Of a stretch of DNA of 64,000 nucleotides, positions 1 to 11,720 are shown piece after piece (positions within the stretch are counted from its first letter, which is position 1; each line of letters begins with the position of its first letter). This DNA comes from Toxorhynchites rutilus septentrionalis (lineage: Eukaryota; Arthropoda; Insecta; Diptera; Culicidae). The notes under the pieces were generated by a model. It worked only from the letters and a program-made list of their open reading frames with translations. It was not told where the DNA came from and made no database searches. Position numbers and translations under genes: made by a program. The stretch lies in NCBI RefSeq assembly GCF_029784135.1, contig NC_073746.1, forward strand, positions 186,811,983 to 186,875,982, read 5' to 3'.

Positions 1-78
1 TAGAAGCGCAACGAAGCAGTCAGCCACCGAACAACAACAGCAGGAACAACAAACGGAGGATTGGTGTCCGCGGCGTGT
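1..78 (+). other. Possible coding-like edge (polyAsn/Gln-like), uncertain
   Basis: The first 78 bases have higher GC than what follows and read open in frame 3 as a short Ser/Gln/Asn-rich peptide (CAA/AAC triplets around 25-50) until a TAG at 78-80. Such composition is common in insect transcription-factor exons, but simple CAA-rich non-coding DNA gives the same reading. No splice site was identified with confidence. The window edge prevents a decision. Confidence 0.15.
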
Positions 79-80
79 AG

Positions 81-1130
81 TCACCATGAATCACGGAATC
101 GGCGCAAAAAAGCGCTGTTAGTAAACGATCCAAGCGAACAACAAAATGAGTATTTAATTGAATAATTAATAACCTTTTGAGTTGTTAGCTCAACGTTTGC
201 GTTTCTAACATAATTTGTGACTTTTCGGTTTCTGCTGATTTCAAATGAAAAAGCTGAATGATTTTCACGCACTGCGCCAGATTAATATCGAAATGATATT
301 CGTTTAATGATTCCTTCGTGATTCATGTGTATGCATGCGATTGTAACCAACATAAATGAGTTGCGCAAAGATTCATTATCGGAATTTAAAAATCAACACT
401 ACGCATACAAATATCATAGCTGATTTCAGATATGAATACAATTTCATATTATTGAATTGTTTTAATAATATTCAATTAAACGCGACACTGACCACGGTTT
501 CAAAACAAATATCAGTTTAGACACATGTGATACATGCTCTTCCTTCCTTTGCCTATTAAGTAATTACAATGTTCGATTCGTCTAATTAGCACAGAGCCGA
601 ATAGCCGAACAGAAAACCTCAATCATAAGTAGATTCCAAAATGAGAAGAATCGATTCCGGACGTAACAACGTTTTGATTTACTACATATATAAAGTGACC
701 AGATGGTCAGAGGTCTAACGCGGAACACAAAAAAACTTTATTTATTTACGTTATATGAACATAAGCCATAGTTTAACGAGTCTCATTTATTCATGAAATT
801 CATAGCATGTGTCCCTGCAATTAAACCTGATCTGTATTATTTCTTTCAACATATCGGCATATAGGTATAATTTTTCGGTAGTACAGATTCCATTTACGCT
901 TGAAAAAAAAACTCGCTCAGTCAGAGCAATCAAGCCTGGCAAGCACGAATCGAATTCTACAATTTTATTTCAAATTACCGAATATTTGAAAATTCGAAGC
1001 AATTTTTCAACAATTTTAGCGTTAATGTATGCATGGCGATGGAAAAAGATAATTCGATGGAACAAATGTTTCTTGAATCCTATGTTTATTAAGCTTTCAA
1101 CAAAAATGATTCAACGCTATTGACTAGCAG
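81..1130. other. AT-rich stretch, no gene recognised
   Basis: Both strands were read. Only short chance ORFs are present, and none carries a motif that I recognise. No terminal inverted repeat or tandem array was found. Confidence 0.5.
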
Positions 1131-1135
1131 CAGCC

Positions 1136-1800
1136 ATGGCGATAACAGTCAAGCAACTTGATGATTTTTTCGTACTTCCAGCTCCACCCGGAGCGAAGAA
1201 GATGAACATTCTTAGACACTTCATGTTCACCGGATATAGCCGATTTGGTAATTACAACATTCTCTCCCTACCACTCCTTAAGGTGGGAGATCGAAAAACC
1301 GGCTAAACGGTGGAGAAGAATCCGGTCAGAATGAAGGTTTTATGCGGAAGCGTCCGACGAGGTCAGATGAAGAAGTTGGAGGTGCTGGCAAAAAATGTAT
1401 TTCCGGCGAAGCGCTATGTCGTATTCAGAATGAATGACGAAATCTACTCGACGCTAGAATTCAACAAATTGTAGGGGACCGGGTACTTCACGTTTCCCAC
1501 CAAGGAGGTAAGCATTAACGTCAAATGTATAGTCAACACCAAGTTCTCGAAGAAGGTCCTTCTCTGGCTGACGATCGGCGGTGAACGGGGAAATAAACAG
1601 TGCCACCCGGAAGTTGCCGTCTTCATAAAGAGGTATCACGCAACGATGATGTGGCCTTTAGGTCGAGCCTGGCAGCTGTCCATTATACCAAGAGATCACT
1701 GGAGGAGATGGATCGCCTGGAGACAAACATTGTAGCGAAAACCACCAACCCTACCAATATCCCCACGAAAAGGTTTAAGAACATTCTGACATACATCTTT
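1136..1800 (+). pseudogene. Tc1/mariner (IS630-type) transposase relic
   Basis: The plus strand begins with an ATG at 1136 and encodes a degraded helix-turn-helix N-terminus resembling the one at 6602. Further on it gives, in shifting frames, a block around the first catalytic Asp (VFRMNDEIYSTLE), a following KFSKKVLLWLTI block, and a block like the second and third catalytic motifs of DD37-type transposases (LAAVHYTKRSLEEMDRLE followed by KTTNPTNIP). In the relic the second catalytic position reads SLAAVHY where related enzymes have DLA. At least three frame changes and several stops make it non-functional. It was placed in the IS630/Tc1/mariner group because the order and wording of these blocks match the intact DD37E enzyme at 28626-29642. 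The exact clade is not resolved, and terminal inverted repeats were not found. Confidence 0.6.
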
Positions 1801-2190
1801 TCATCGGCCCTTCATTTACACTTCATTTACGTTACTTCTTCAAACATCTCTGCCTCTTCCTGACCAGCATCCACTGTTTCTTCCGGCTTATTTAACACGT
1901 TGAGTCCCGACCGAGCTAGAGGAACGAAAATGATTTTTTTGTCTGACTCACGTCGGTTCCTGCGGATCAATAAGGCACTTTTATAAAAATCATTTTTCAA
2001 TTTTGTTACTGTCGTTCCCAGTTGACACTCTCTGAACAAAAAGTACACTTTCGGTGCGATGAAACTGACTCAACATGTTCGGATTCATTGGAAGCGTTCT
2101 TGAACAGTCTGCCAATTACATGATTTTTTGAGGTTCATCTATTTAAGAAAATCAACATGATCGAATTGTAATATTGAAATATATCGATAT

Positions 2191-2300
2191 CGCGGGACAT
2201 TTTCGCTTCTTTTGCCAAATGCGGGAAGTTTCGCGGGACGTAATCTATCGCGGGACACTTTGACTAAATGCGGGACTGTCCCGCGTAATGCGGTACGTCT
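2191..2300. repeat. GCGGGAC short-motif cluster
   Basis: GCGGGA occurs five times in about 110 bp (2192, 2221, 2232, 2249 and 2270), the last as the palindrome GCGGGACTGTCCCGC. The spacing is irregular, so this is a motif cluster and not a clean tandem repeat. It may be the sub-terminal part of an old element. Confidence 0.45.
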
Positions 2301-2499
2301 GGTCAGTTTATACAAATACGTTCTGAAAAATTTGCATGCGAAGTACAAGTCAGAAGGGTCGCCTCTATAGCATGGTTCCCTAGCGAGGAAGGAATACTTG
2401 TTAGTGGGGGAAGGATTCACTGTGGTGAGTGATGTGATTAGGAGTTTATTCATTTGCATAATAACCATGGATAACAGCTATTACAACCATCCTCCTTAA

Positions 2500-2985
2500 G
2501 GGCTTTGGACCCTCTGCTCAGGTTCTCAACAGTTTTTCGGACATGCTTCTATAGAGATCCGTCATTCGCAGGCGGAGTTACTGGTTTATGTTCTGTAAAA
2601 TGCGTTAAACGGTATTGAATAGTTACAGGCGTTAGTCAAACTGCCATTTCAGCTATAGAAGATTATAGACTCCCAGCAGCATAACACAATCTGATACAAT
2701 CCAGCGCTATTTCGCGCTATTACAGGTTGATAGTTCCACTCGAACAGTAACTTGTTCAAGTTGACACGTTTAGTTAATTTTAAGATGTTGAAGTCGTTCC
2801 TAGAGCACAGCAGTCTCAAATAATGTTGGTGCATAAACTACGTACATCTCGATAATCCACAACCTCATTTGTTCGACCGAAGCAATTAAATGTGTTAGAC
2901 AGCATGCATATTTATTTAATTATAATAATGCTACATTCCAGGAGAGATTAGATTTTATTTATAACATTGTCTCGCTAATTTAGTT
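2500..2985. other. No recognisable feature
   Basis: Single-copy looking AT-rich sequence. No ORF with a known motif and no repeat structure was seen on either strand. Confidence 0.4.
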
Positions 2986-2990
2986 CTTGC

Positions 2991-3722
2991 CAACAACCTC
3001 GCTCGTTGTGCTCCTCATCTTCTTGTCCTCACCGGATTCGATAGGAACGCAAACTTTGCGGAGTTATCCGACAATTTGACAACACGTTCCACCCATGGCA
3101 TACTTGGTATCTTTCTGAATGCTGAGTTCACCGTAGAGTTGCATCAGTTCCTTGTTCGTTGTTCTTCCTCTGAGCTCTCATCATTCAAAAACATCAAGTG
3201 CTTGAAAGCCTTCTTCTAGCACAGTCCATACTTTGTGCCCGTAGAATACTACCGATCGCTTCATAGATTTGTATATTGTACACATGTTATTATGTGGTCG
3301 GAGTTTTTAAGACCTTAGGGATTTTTGGAGCCCACGACTTCCGTTGATTCGACATGGCCCTTTCTGTCGCTTGTTATCAACGTGCCAAGGTAGATAAACT
3401 CGTCGACCACCTCGAGATCGGCGCAATCGCTCACAGCATTACTGTCGAGAGGGATTCTCTGAGGATCAGTCCCTCCTGATAGCATTCATTGAGTCTTATA
3501 CGCATCGATCTCAATCCCAATCAGCTCTGCTACGTGTTTCAATCGGGTATACAAGTCCGCTACCGTCGCATGTGTTCTTTCGAGTATGCCCACGTCATCG
3601 GTGGAGCAGAAAAACTGACTAGACTTGTTGAAATACTTGATTTTTGAAACATCTATCTTGCCTGAATTTCGCAGTTTCAATCGAAATGATAATCTTGAAA
3701 GCAATACATTCTATTGTTGCAA
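2991..3722 (-). pseudogene. RTE-clade non-LTR reverse transcriptase, C-terminal relic
   Basis: Read on the minus strand, this gives the region from the YXDD-like motif to the end of the ORF of an RTE-type retrotransposon. A degraded catalytic box (QFFCSTDDVGIL, normally FADD) is followed by an EIDAYKTQ block, then LEVVDEFIYLGTLITSD and finally SMPWVERVVKLSDNSAKFAF with an Arg-rich tail. These strings are characteristic of RTE/JAM1-like elements known from mosquitoes. Several stops and frameshifts occur. The 5' part (endonuclease and palm start) is missing, as expected for 5'-truncated insertion. Clade assignment is by eye. Confidence 0.65.
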
Positions 3723-4326
3723 ACACAATAAAATTACCCAGGACTGATCCATTTTCCTATTTTTTTAAAATTATTTGTGTTATGATCTCCATGAAAAGTT
3801 TGTAGCCGCAGTTCAGTAGACTAACAGGGCGGAAATCATCGAAACATGCACATGATTCTTGCATTTGATTTCATTATGTATCTGATTAATTTCATTATCG
3901 CCTTGAAGTTTTAACGTTTTGTCTCAAATTCCGAAAACCTAAGCTTTGATGGCCATTAAACAGTGTCTTGAATTGATTTTTGGATACAATAGAGCCTTCT
4001 TTTTCATTTGACTACAATAAAATTACATATACATATTCATGGTGAAAAACTAAAAATATGTTTAATCACTTTTGTCTCAAATTCCGAACACCATTTTTGT
4101 CACTGACTCATATTCCGAACACTTTTGTCTCAAATTCCGAACAGCAAAAATGCTTTTTTTTTAATCAGATCTTTTGAACTACTGGGCCGATTCATATGAT
4201 CGATATATCAAATTGAAGTCAATTAGCTACTCTCTTTTTGGAAAAATGTTATACTCGCAAAAAAAATAGATTTTGCTTTCGTGATTATTGATTGTATTTA
4301 TTTTTCATATTTTATATGGTTTCTGA

Positions 4327-4475
4327 ACCAAGGGCGCTATATCGGTATCAATACCTATAAATGATGTAAAAATGAAGTCTATAGCCAAAATAATGTCAAG
4401 GTTTTGATTGTTAAATTATTTATAACATTGAAGTTAGTAAATTCACATTGAAAAATGAAGTGTTCGCAATTTGAA
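4327..4475. repeat. Internal direct repeat, copy 1
   Basis: About 145 bp, beginning with 'tatcaatacctataaatgat' and ending with 'gaagtgttcgcaatttga', that recurs at 4733-4871 inside the same inverted-repeat element with moderate divergence. The duplication suggests the element expanded internally after loss of coding capacity. Confidence 0.55.
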
Positions 4476-4732
4476 TCATGCGTAGAAACTTGATTCATAT
4501 TCCGAACACTAATTGAAATGAAGATTTCTGCATAAAATATCATTTCTTCCACCCAGTTATTGTAGGTTCTTACATTTTCTAGCACTCATCATGAAAACAG
4601 CAATCAAAATAGTTGAAACAACAACAAAAACTGAAAAATGAACGATGTTTGTTTTTTACGGAATTTGCTAACGCAAACACTTTATAATTGGTTTTGACTG
4701 TCACTTTTTTGCAAATATCTAATATTATAAAT

Positions 4733-4871
4733 TATAGGCTGTATTGATACCTGTAAATGATGTCAAAATGGAGCCTATACCTCAAAGAATGTCTGTGTTT
4801 ACATTATTCAATTATTTACAACATAAAAGTTCAGTAAATTTATATTTAAAAATGAAGTGTTCGGAATTTGA
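4733..4871. repeat. Internal direct repeat, copy 2
   Basis: Second copy of the repeat at 4327-4475, adjoining the right terminal inverted repeat. Confidence 0.55.
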
Positions 4872-5641
4872 GACTGTTCGGAATATGAGACAAAACGGTA
4901 TATGCAGAACATGTTAGTAATTATAACATAAAAAATTTATTTCTTCTTCTAGTTCATCGTGGTGCTATGAACAGAGAATAATTGCTATATGAATAGCGTT
5001 TCAATGTTTTTTTTTTCTATATTCATCTATTAGAAAACGCTAAGTAATATATGATCATGAAAAGCATGTTTGAACTCTACAGAGAGTTTGATTCAAATGT
5101 AGATCAAATGTATGTTTCGAACGGTGTATGAAAGTTGTATTGAATTACGTCAGTTATGCGTTCAAACTGTGATTATTCGAAAACATTTTTAAAATTACTG
5201 AAAAATTGAGCATATGTTTTACATTGTGTAGGGAACGACAATTTCGAAACTAGAAGATGGAAATGATAACTCACATGTAAAAGGACGATCACTGCCTTCA
5301 ATTGAAAGTGTCATTCGAGTTCATTTCTCAAAATAAAATTTTTATCGGACCATCTTTCAAAAAAAAAGTAAAATTAAAGGGAGCATATGAGGATATATTA
5401 GTCCTACAACCAGCTCCGACAACTGATTACGCCTGCTGGTACGATGTGTCAATTGAAGTGAAATTGTAAGGCCCGGGTGTCGAATACGTAACAATAAAAA
5501 AGTTGATTTTGTTAATTTTCACGTTTACGTCATCTATCCAAACACGGGCAGTAGAGGAAGAATTGAAAATAGCAAATCCCAGGGTCGAGAGAACACGGAT
5601 GGTGTAGAATTGGCTCAAATTACAGATTTTCAGACACTCAT

Positions 5642-5766
5642 CATGCACAGATTTCACCGTATCCCAACTGTTCAGTAATGAAGCCAACACGTTCCTTGGA
5701 TATTCCAATTCGGTTTGCGGTACACTGTTGAGTGATTCGCCGGCCATTTAGAACGAAATCTACGAC
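5642..5766 (-). pseudogene. mariner transposase helix-turn-helix scrap
   Basis: On the minus strand, a 41-codon open stretch ending in TGA reads like the second helix-turn-helix of mariner transposases. It contains VLNGRRI, then NRIGISKERVGFI and EQLGYGEICA, where canonical mariners have the pattern RRI..EIA..LGISKERV..ILHE.LGM. Neither the catalytic domain nor the ends are recognisable nearby, so this is a small fossil fragment. Confidence 0.5.
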
Positions 5767-6450
5767 GAGTTTGCGTCGATTATCATCTTAGGCAGTGATT
5801 AGTTTTATTTATTTTGGAATAAACACCCCGTACGGAAATGGAGAAACCTGTCTTCGATGCGTACTTTTCTCTAATCATACTTTTAATTTTTTCATATTTG
5901 GACATAACTACCCAAATCTCTCGATCTACAAACATAGGAGGTTGAAGAGTAGTACATTTTTCATATTTTTTACATTTTTCTTTTTGTTCACGGCTGATAT
6001 TGCTACATTATGGTTTTGGTCGTTATGGTAAAAAAAATAATGGACTTCGGTAGTTTGTTCAATGCTTTCTTAAAATATTCGTCCAATACAAACGCGACAG
6101 GCTCGGTAGCCGGTAGAGTTCCGCCACATGTTTCGAATATGTTTCAAAAAATGAAAAAAAGCTTCTTCATGCACAGAATGTATATGCAAACTGCACTACG
6201 GAATCTGAAGTAAAATCTAGAAAGCAAGGATACCGCTTAATATTAAATTTAATGGAACAACTTCGAATATAACTGTCGAAGCGGCCAATCTATTTACCAA
6301 CTTCTTCCACAGCGTTTGCAGTGAAACGAAACGCGCAATGTATCCTGGATACCATCATATCAGCGGAACATCGAGTGCATCTAATTACCGCAGCAGATCA
6401 ACCTCAATGTCATCAATGTACCGCACCATACAACCAGCTTCGGACATAAC

Positions 6451-6531
6451 GTTTGCACTGAATAAAATGGACAAAACTTGTCGATTTTTCATGGGTTTAC
6501 CTTCCCACGCACTGACGAAACTACCCATGCA
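6451..6531. repeat. 80-nt dispersed repeat, copy 1
   Basis: Shares about 80 nt at high identity with 35949-36027, centred on the string 'catgggtttaccttc' followed by 'gcactgacgaaactaccc'. The core is partly self-complementary (CATGGGTTT against AAACTACCCATG). It lies about 70 bp before the transposase N-terminus at 6602 and may be part of that element's 5' end. Confidence 0.5.
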
Positions 6532-6601
6532 GCATCAATCATAGTAACCCATGAGTCAGCAGAAAAAAATTGACAGCTCTATCAGTCGAACTCTAACCGT
6601 A

Positions 6602-6855
6602 ATGGCGAAAACAGTGAAGCTACTCCGTTCAGAAGTGTGCGCATTGAAAGAACGGTACCCCGCCGCGTCGAAATCGGACATCATGCGGTACTTTGTGGAC
6701 GCCGGATACGCCCGCTCCGGGCATCTATAACATCTTGGCGCTATTGGACAACAATCAGAGCATCGAAAGGAAGCCTGGTTCCGGACGGCCGACGACCCTG
6801 AGCGACAAGGAGCTCCAAAGGACGCTGAAGAGGAAGATCGGCGAATGTTCCGATT
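6602..6855 (+). pseudogene. Tc1/mariner-type transposase N-terminal fragment
   Basis: ATG at 6602 opens a frame encoding a DNA-binding N-terminus: KLLRSEVCALKERYPAASKS, then DIMRYFVDAGYARSG, followed after a frameshift near 6725 by YNILALLDNN and RKPGSGRPTTLSDKEL. The RKPGSGRP-like string is the GRPR-type hinge between the two helix-turn-helix motifs of IS630/Tc1/mariner transposases. GC content is much higher than in neighbouring DNA, which marks it as a relatively recent insert. No catalytic domain follows, so the element is truncated. It resembles the N-terminus of the relic at 1136. Confidence 0.55.
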
Positions 6856-6894
6856 AACTGCCGGAAGGTCGCTCGCAAGGGCGCAGAATTTTTT

Positions 6895-7208
6895 GCAAGT
6901 TAGCTCATAGCCTTCCATGGGAAATTCATCAAACTCAATTATCTGTCTTAGTTTTTTTTTGTCACCATCCGAAAAAAGTCCTTTTTTTAATGCAAACGTT
7001 AATAGTTCATACACCTCCTGTTTAAGAGCATACAACGATGTTCAACTTCGATCGCCAGTCGTTGAACTAATTCTTTCATTCCACAGAAACAGTTTCCATG
7101 CCGTGCGACGTCTACTGCCGAACCACCTAACCAGAAATACAGTTCTATATACCATTGAGGATGATTCCACCACCGATGCAGAATTGAATGAATTTTACAG
7201 TATGACAA
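6895..7208 (-). pseudogene. Unclassified protein-coding scrap, frameshifted
   Basis: On the minus strand, two overlapping frames join into a helical, charged stretch: KELVQRLAIEVEHR in one frame continues as LYALKQEVYELLTFALKKGL and FSDGDKKKLRQIIEFDEFPM in another. The amino-acid pattern looks like real protein and not like translated AT-rich noise. I do not recognise the family. It could be part of a mobile-element protein or a processed gene fragment. A short ACA-rich strand shift near 7035 breaks the frame. Confidence 0.3.
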
Positions 7209-7229
7209 CGTTTTTTATCATGATACTTT

Positions 7230-10180
7230 AGGGTTAGTGTATCTACAGAAAATATGGTTTGACGTCAGCAGTCTCCATCGGATTGAATTGTTGTTTGATC
7301 GCTATACTTAAAAAGGAACTTTTAGCTTTTTTTGATGACACTGAGGAACTGATTCTCACCATGTGAATATGAATTTCTATGACACAAGAACTTCAAACAT
7401 CGAAAATTCAAATAAAATATTTGATAATTTCATTCAGCAATTAAATTAGTTTCAAATTTAAAAAAATAATAAAAGTATCGATAAAATATACTGATATTGC
7501 TGTTATAGAAAATGATTAATGCATACTTTACATGTCACAGAATCAGCCATAAAATTGATTCCATCTGATGAAAACAACTAAAAATGAAATAAATTAACCC
7601 GCTCTACTTATCCCCAGAGGCGGTACATTCGCCATGAGGACAAAGCAGGTTTGGTAGGCCGTTTTCTGGGCATACGCAAAAAGTCTCGCCAATTTCACCC
7701 CTCTCGAGTTATACACAAAAAATGTGATCTGTGTAATGTACGCGCGTCTACTCTCCCACTTGAAGCGGTAAATGTGTGAGACAGGGTTGATATGCACCAA
7801 AAAATGTTCAAAAAATATATTCCGTCAAACAAACGATTCGCATTGAAGTGGACAAAAGTGTAAATATCATTTAACACCGAATAGTTGTATGAAAAGTTAA
7901 AAATTAATCCCAAAATATTATTACCATGGCGGAAAATCCAGACAGTGTACGAATGGAATGGTGAATACTCTCCTACATTCAAATGTAACGATTCGCGGCT
8001 GCGAAAAATATGAATTATGAATAGCAATAATTCATCCGCTCCTTTCCTTGCTCGTTTATCCATCTCGTTTACTCATTCAGCTGAGTTGGCCCGTCCCTTA
8101 GCTTCATTTTTCATTCCTATCCGTTGATTTATACTTTTCGAGAATGATTAATTAATCAATATGTACACGTTCATTTATTTTTATCTTTTCATTCCCATTC
8201 TGCGTGTCAAACTGGCAGGCAGGCAGACAGGCACACAGCGTTGGTTCCCTGGTGACGGGTTTCGAGCCCTATCTGTGTTAGGCAAGATCGATGTGCAAGT
8301 CCACCACACATCATGGCACGCAAAGAGCCATAAGCCGGGAGCAATTTCGAGCTGACGATTTTGTGTCCTGGGTGGTGCTCGCAACGTCACGTCATCCTGC
8401 GCTCAACCGATCAGCACTGATAAATGGAAATGAAAAATAATGTACGAAACGAAGTCATGCAAATTAAATAAATATGTCAAACAAGTTGTTAGGTCGTTAT
8501 CAGCAGAAATATAAATCGTTGTTGGTATATCATACTTCGGTCCCGCTGACATTCTGACAGGCCCTGAAAGCCATAAATCATTTTATTTTTCTGTCTACTG
8601 TTGTCAGTACGTGTCAGGCGAAATTTGAAGTTTCATTTCTGCACGTCAAACTGAATTTCAGCTCTTGCCAGATGCGAGCAGATGATTCGTCGTGCAATCA
8701 TTCGATGTTTTATACATTAAATAATGCTTATAAAATAACAACGTTCAACTAATATACCATTTGGAAATGGATATAATATATTCAATCGTCAATTTATACT
8801 CTCTACATCATATTTGTTCAAGTCACAGAAAACTTCCCCTACCTATATCCCATAATGACCAACGTGCGCTCATAAATCATTTATTGAAAGAAAAAAAAAA
8901 GAGCTGGCTCAGTCGTAAATCATTAGTTATTAATCCCACAGTCGACCGCAGCGGCATTAGAGATAAATTTCCCACTGACGTTTTACCTTAGTGGTATCAT
9001 TTTTCTGCGCCTGTCGTGTCTCACCTAAAAAGCAGAAGTTGTTATAAATTTACATAAACACGTCCGCAGTGCCGCTTAAATGACAAGCCAAAACGGTCGT
9101 CAGTCAGCAGCTGAGTGTGGCTGAGTTGCGGGGCAAACTCAATGAGAATCAGCCGGGGATTGTTTGCTGGTGCCGTGGCCGCCGTCGACAAGGGGGCATG
9201 GTGAAATCTAATAAAACCTTCATTCTGCTTTCGCGTCGCTGTGGCTAATCCATTAGTCTGACTGACAAGCTGATAGTCTGACAAAACTTGATTATCGCGA
9301 TGATTGATTCTAAAAAATGTTCCACAAAGGTAATCCTCTTGGATTTGATGGATTTTATGATACACACATAGAAAAGTTCTGCTATGCTCGCTTTCATTTT
9401 GTCAAGTTTTCCGGTATAATTTTTCTCAGTGCCTTATGTTTTAAATACTGCTCCAGGTCGTATCACTGAGATAAAGTGTACGGAATTTCAGTGACTGTTA
9501 GTGTTATTATACTTTCCAGTTGGTTGCTGTTGGCTTACGCATTATCTTGAAATGATTGATCGTTTTGTTCGATATTCGTTCGTTGAGCTTCATAAAAGTG
9601 TGACGTGATACTGTCACGGTTTGGAAAACTCGTATCAATAGCTTATTGTATGTGATTCTAGTGGGAATTTTAGTTTCGTCTCCTCAACTTTGTATTGTGT
9701 TATTTAATCTAATATCTCAAACTAGCGTGCTGAAAAGATGGTTTTTCTCGTGTTAAAGCGTCAAATGCACACATAAAAGCACCTTTTTTAATATTGTTAA
9801 AATGTTTATATGTATGAAGCAGACCTCTCATTCTCTCAGACTGAATGTCAGCTTGGAATTGTACCCACAAAAATCCAAACGATACCAATCAGATATTGAA
9901 CCGATTCCGGCGGGGGGTAAGGCTGTTTCCACATAACCAATGGTGCTGTTATACTAATGCACGAGAATATTACACTACATTATAAAATGAAGTTGGATCT
10001 TAAAAGTATACACCAATTTTTACAACGTGTATATACGGCAGTCACCTAATTGTTGCAGTGACAGCGGCAATTTTATCATTTTATTCCCGCACGAAACTCG
10101 AAATAAAGCTTTAAAAACATTGGTAGAGTAGTATGGTTCACTTGCTTTTTCGCGAACGATGACAAAGTATGTACACATGC
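7230..10180. other. About 3 kb with no recognisable gene or element
   Basis: Mostly AT-rich. Two patches stand out by higher GC (about 8170-8410 and 9060-9250), but neither has a convincing ORF or splice signals. Poly-pyrimidine and poly-A runs occur. Conserved regulatory DNA is possible but not demonstrable from one sequence. Confidence 0.4.
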
Positions 10181-10184
10181 GCCG

Positions 10185-10203
10185 TCCGTCGCGAAAGGGT
10201 TAA
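10185..10203. repeat. Isolated terminal repeat ending GCGAAAGGGTTAA
   Basis: Matches the right terminus (GTGAAAGGGTTAA) of the small MITE at 19939-20080, including the flanking TTAA. No matching left end was found upstream, so only one end survives. Confidence 0.35.
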
Positions 10204-10316
10204 TTTGTGCGTATTTGCAAGTGTCTCTCATTTTGCTCTCTCATATTGCTTTTATATTATATACAAACTCGCCTCTCACTTGAGTAAATGCTGTACCGGT
10301 ATAGGTGGATAGCACA

Positions 10317-11330
10317 TTTTGACGTAGAACTACGTCTTTCATTAAGGATGCCAAATCAGAAAATAGGTCACGTTTTTAAGAAATAAAGCATGTTGCATCA
10401 CATTCATTCCACAAGCCTGTTTCGAAAAAGAAGAAGAATCCCGCTGTTTCAAACTGTGGAACACAATAAAACAGAATACGCGTAAAATAATTAGCTCACT
10501 TCTCGTTCGGCGGTCATCGGAGCAACATCGTTGCCGGTGAGTGTCGAGCGGGAATGGATTGTCTTCTAAGGACAAGTGAAGAAGGAGTATGGAGAAGTGG
10601 TTCTTTCCACAAGGGCTCTTCTCAGGGCTAGAGGCGAATGAACTGAAGAAGTTCAATACCAACTATGGAAAGAATGGGATGGAATGAAACCACAGTTGCG
10701 AGTGAGCTAGCCAGCACAATAAACCGAGTGGACATCATTTGTTCCTAATGCTGATTTCACCCACATATACACATACAAGAATGGAATCAATGGATGATAT
10801 TGAAATTTCGTTCACATCACAAAACAAATGCAGCTTTCGTTGTACGGGGAATTAGTGAGGAGGGAGGAACTTCTGCGAATTCTGCGAACACATTGAACCC
10901 CGCGTCGGTCCCTAGGGGCAGACGTTGAGCATTTTGGGAGAAAAGCGCTGACTGACTGGGACTGACAATTACAAAATAAGAAAATAGAAAAACAAAATGT
11001 GACTAAACACACTTTCGAGATGAAAATTATGAATGGAAAATAACTGTTCTATATCGAATACGTAATATGTTATATATTTAATCCGTTTATATCCGTTTAG
11101 GGAAGCCAAATATTCTCTATCAGTTTACCCAAGTCAGTTCAAAATTGTTCAAATTTTAAATTATGATTTTTACTACTGAAGTAGTAAAAGTAACTAAATA
11201 AATAAAAAGTTATTTAAAAAATTTCTATGCATTCTGAAATAATATCCAAAGTAATAAACAAGCGGATTGAATATTATAATTCCGTAGTTCTACGTCGAAA
11301 ATGCAGTCGTGTCCTAGGCACAACGCCTTA
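10317..11330. mobile_element. GACGTAG-palindrome element, copy 1
   Basis: The left end contains TTTTGACGTAGAACTACGTC followed by 'tttcattaaggatgcc'. The right end contains CCGTAGTTCTACGTC followed by a GCAGTCGTGTCC-type tail. Both signatures recur in at least five other places in this window. There is no transposase. Inside lies a histone-type stem-loop (10614-10629) and the motif complementary to TTGAACTTCTTCAGTTCATT. It is non-autonomous; the exact outer boundaries and target duplication are not established. Confidence 0.55.
10614..10629 (+). promoter_or_regulatory. Histone-type 3' stem-loop, degenerate
   Basis: GGCTCTTCTCAGGGCT folds as a six-pair stem with two G-U pairs and the four-base loop TCTC, matching the metazoan histone mRNA 3' stem-loop pattern GGYYYT-loop-ARRRCC. 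No histone ORF was recognised next to it. Confidence 0.35.
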
Positions 11331-11480
11331 CATTTTTTTCCATTTTTTGTTACTTTTAAGCTCATTCAATGTAATGAGTGAGGATGTCTGACTGACTGAT
11401 GATGAAGTAGAGAGGTTTTGAACTTTTCAGTTCATTCGCCTCTAATCAGTGAGGATGTCAAATAATATGCTAAATATTAG

Positions 11481-11720
11481 GTTGGGGAAACAGTATTATT
11501 TTCGCATAAATTCAAAACTTCATTTAAAAAATTTAGGATTGCCCGATTTGGGTCAAATATGTTTTGTTGCCAATTTGAAGTTAGGTTCATAATGCCTCTC
11601 TCATAAAACTCTCATAAAAGTCATCATTTTTATTGGCGAAAAACTCTGGTAATCGATCTTCACAATATCAAAACCGCAGGGAAATGATAATGCCCCTCTC
11701 TAAAATCGATGTCCTAGCTT
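11481..11720. mobile_element. mariner-like terminal fragment
   Basis: Begins with TTAGGTTGGGGAAACAGTAT, the same kind of end as at 41395 (TTAGGTTGGGGAAAAATAAA), which there leads into mariner transposase sequence. No transposase motif follows here, so this is a terminal scrap or a MITE derived from such an element. Confidence 0.4.

Larger units (their letters stand above)
3907..4905. mobile_element. TA-type non-autonomous element with TIRs
   Basis: The left end reads CGTTTTGTCTCAAATTCCGA, and the reverse complement of the right end reads CGTTTTGTCTCATATTCCGA. The motif is repeated internally near both ends (4075-4140 and 4855-4895). TA dinucleotides lie one base outside each end, compatible with a Tc1/mariner-type target. 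There is no transposase ORF. The interior contains a direct repeat of about 145 bp (see the separate entry). Size about 1.0 kb. Confidence 0.6.
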
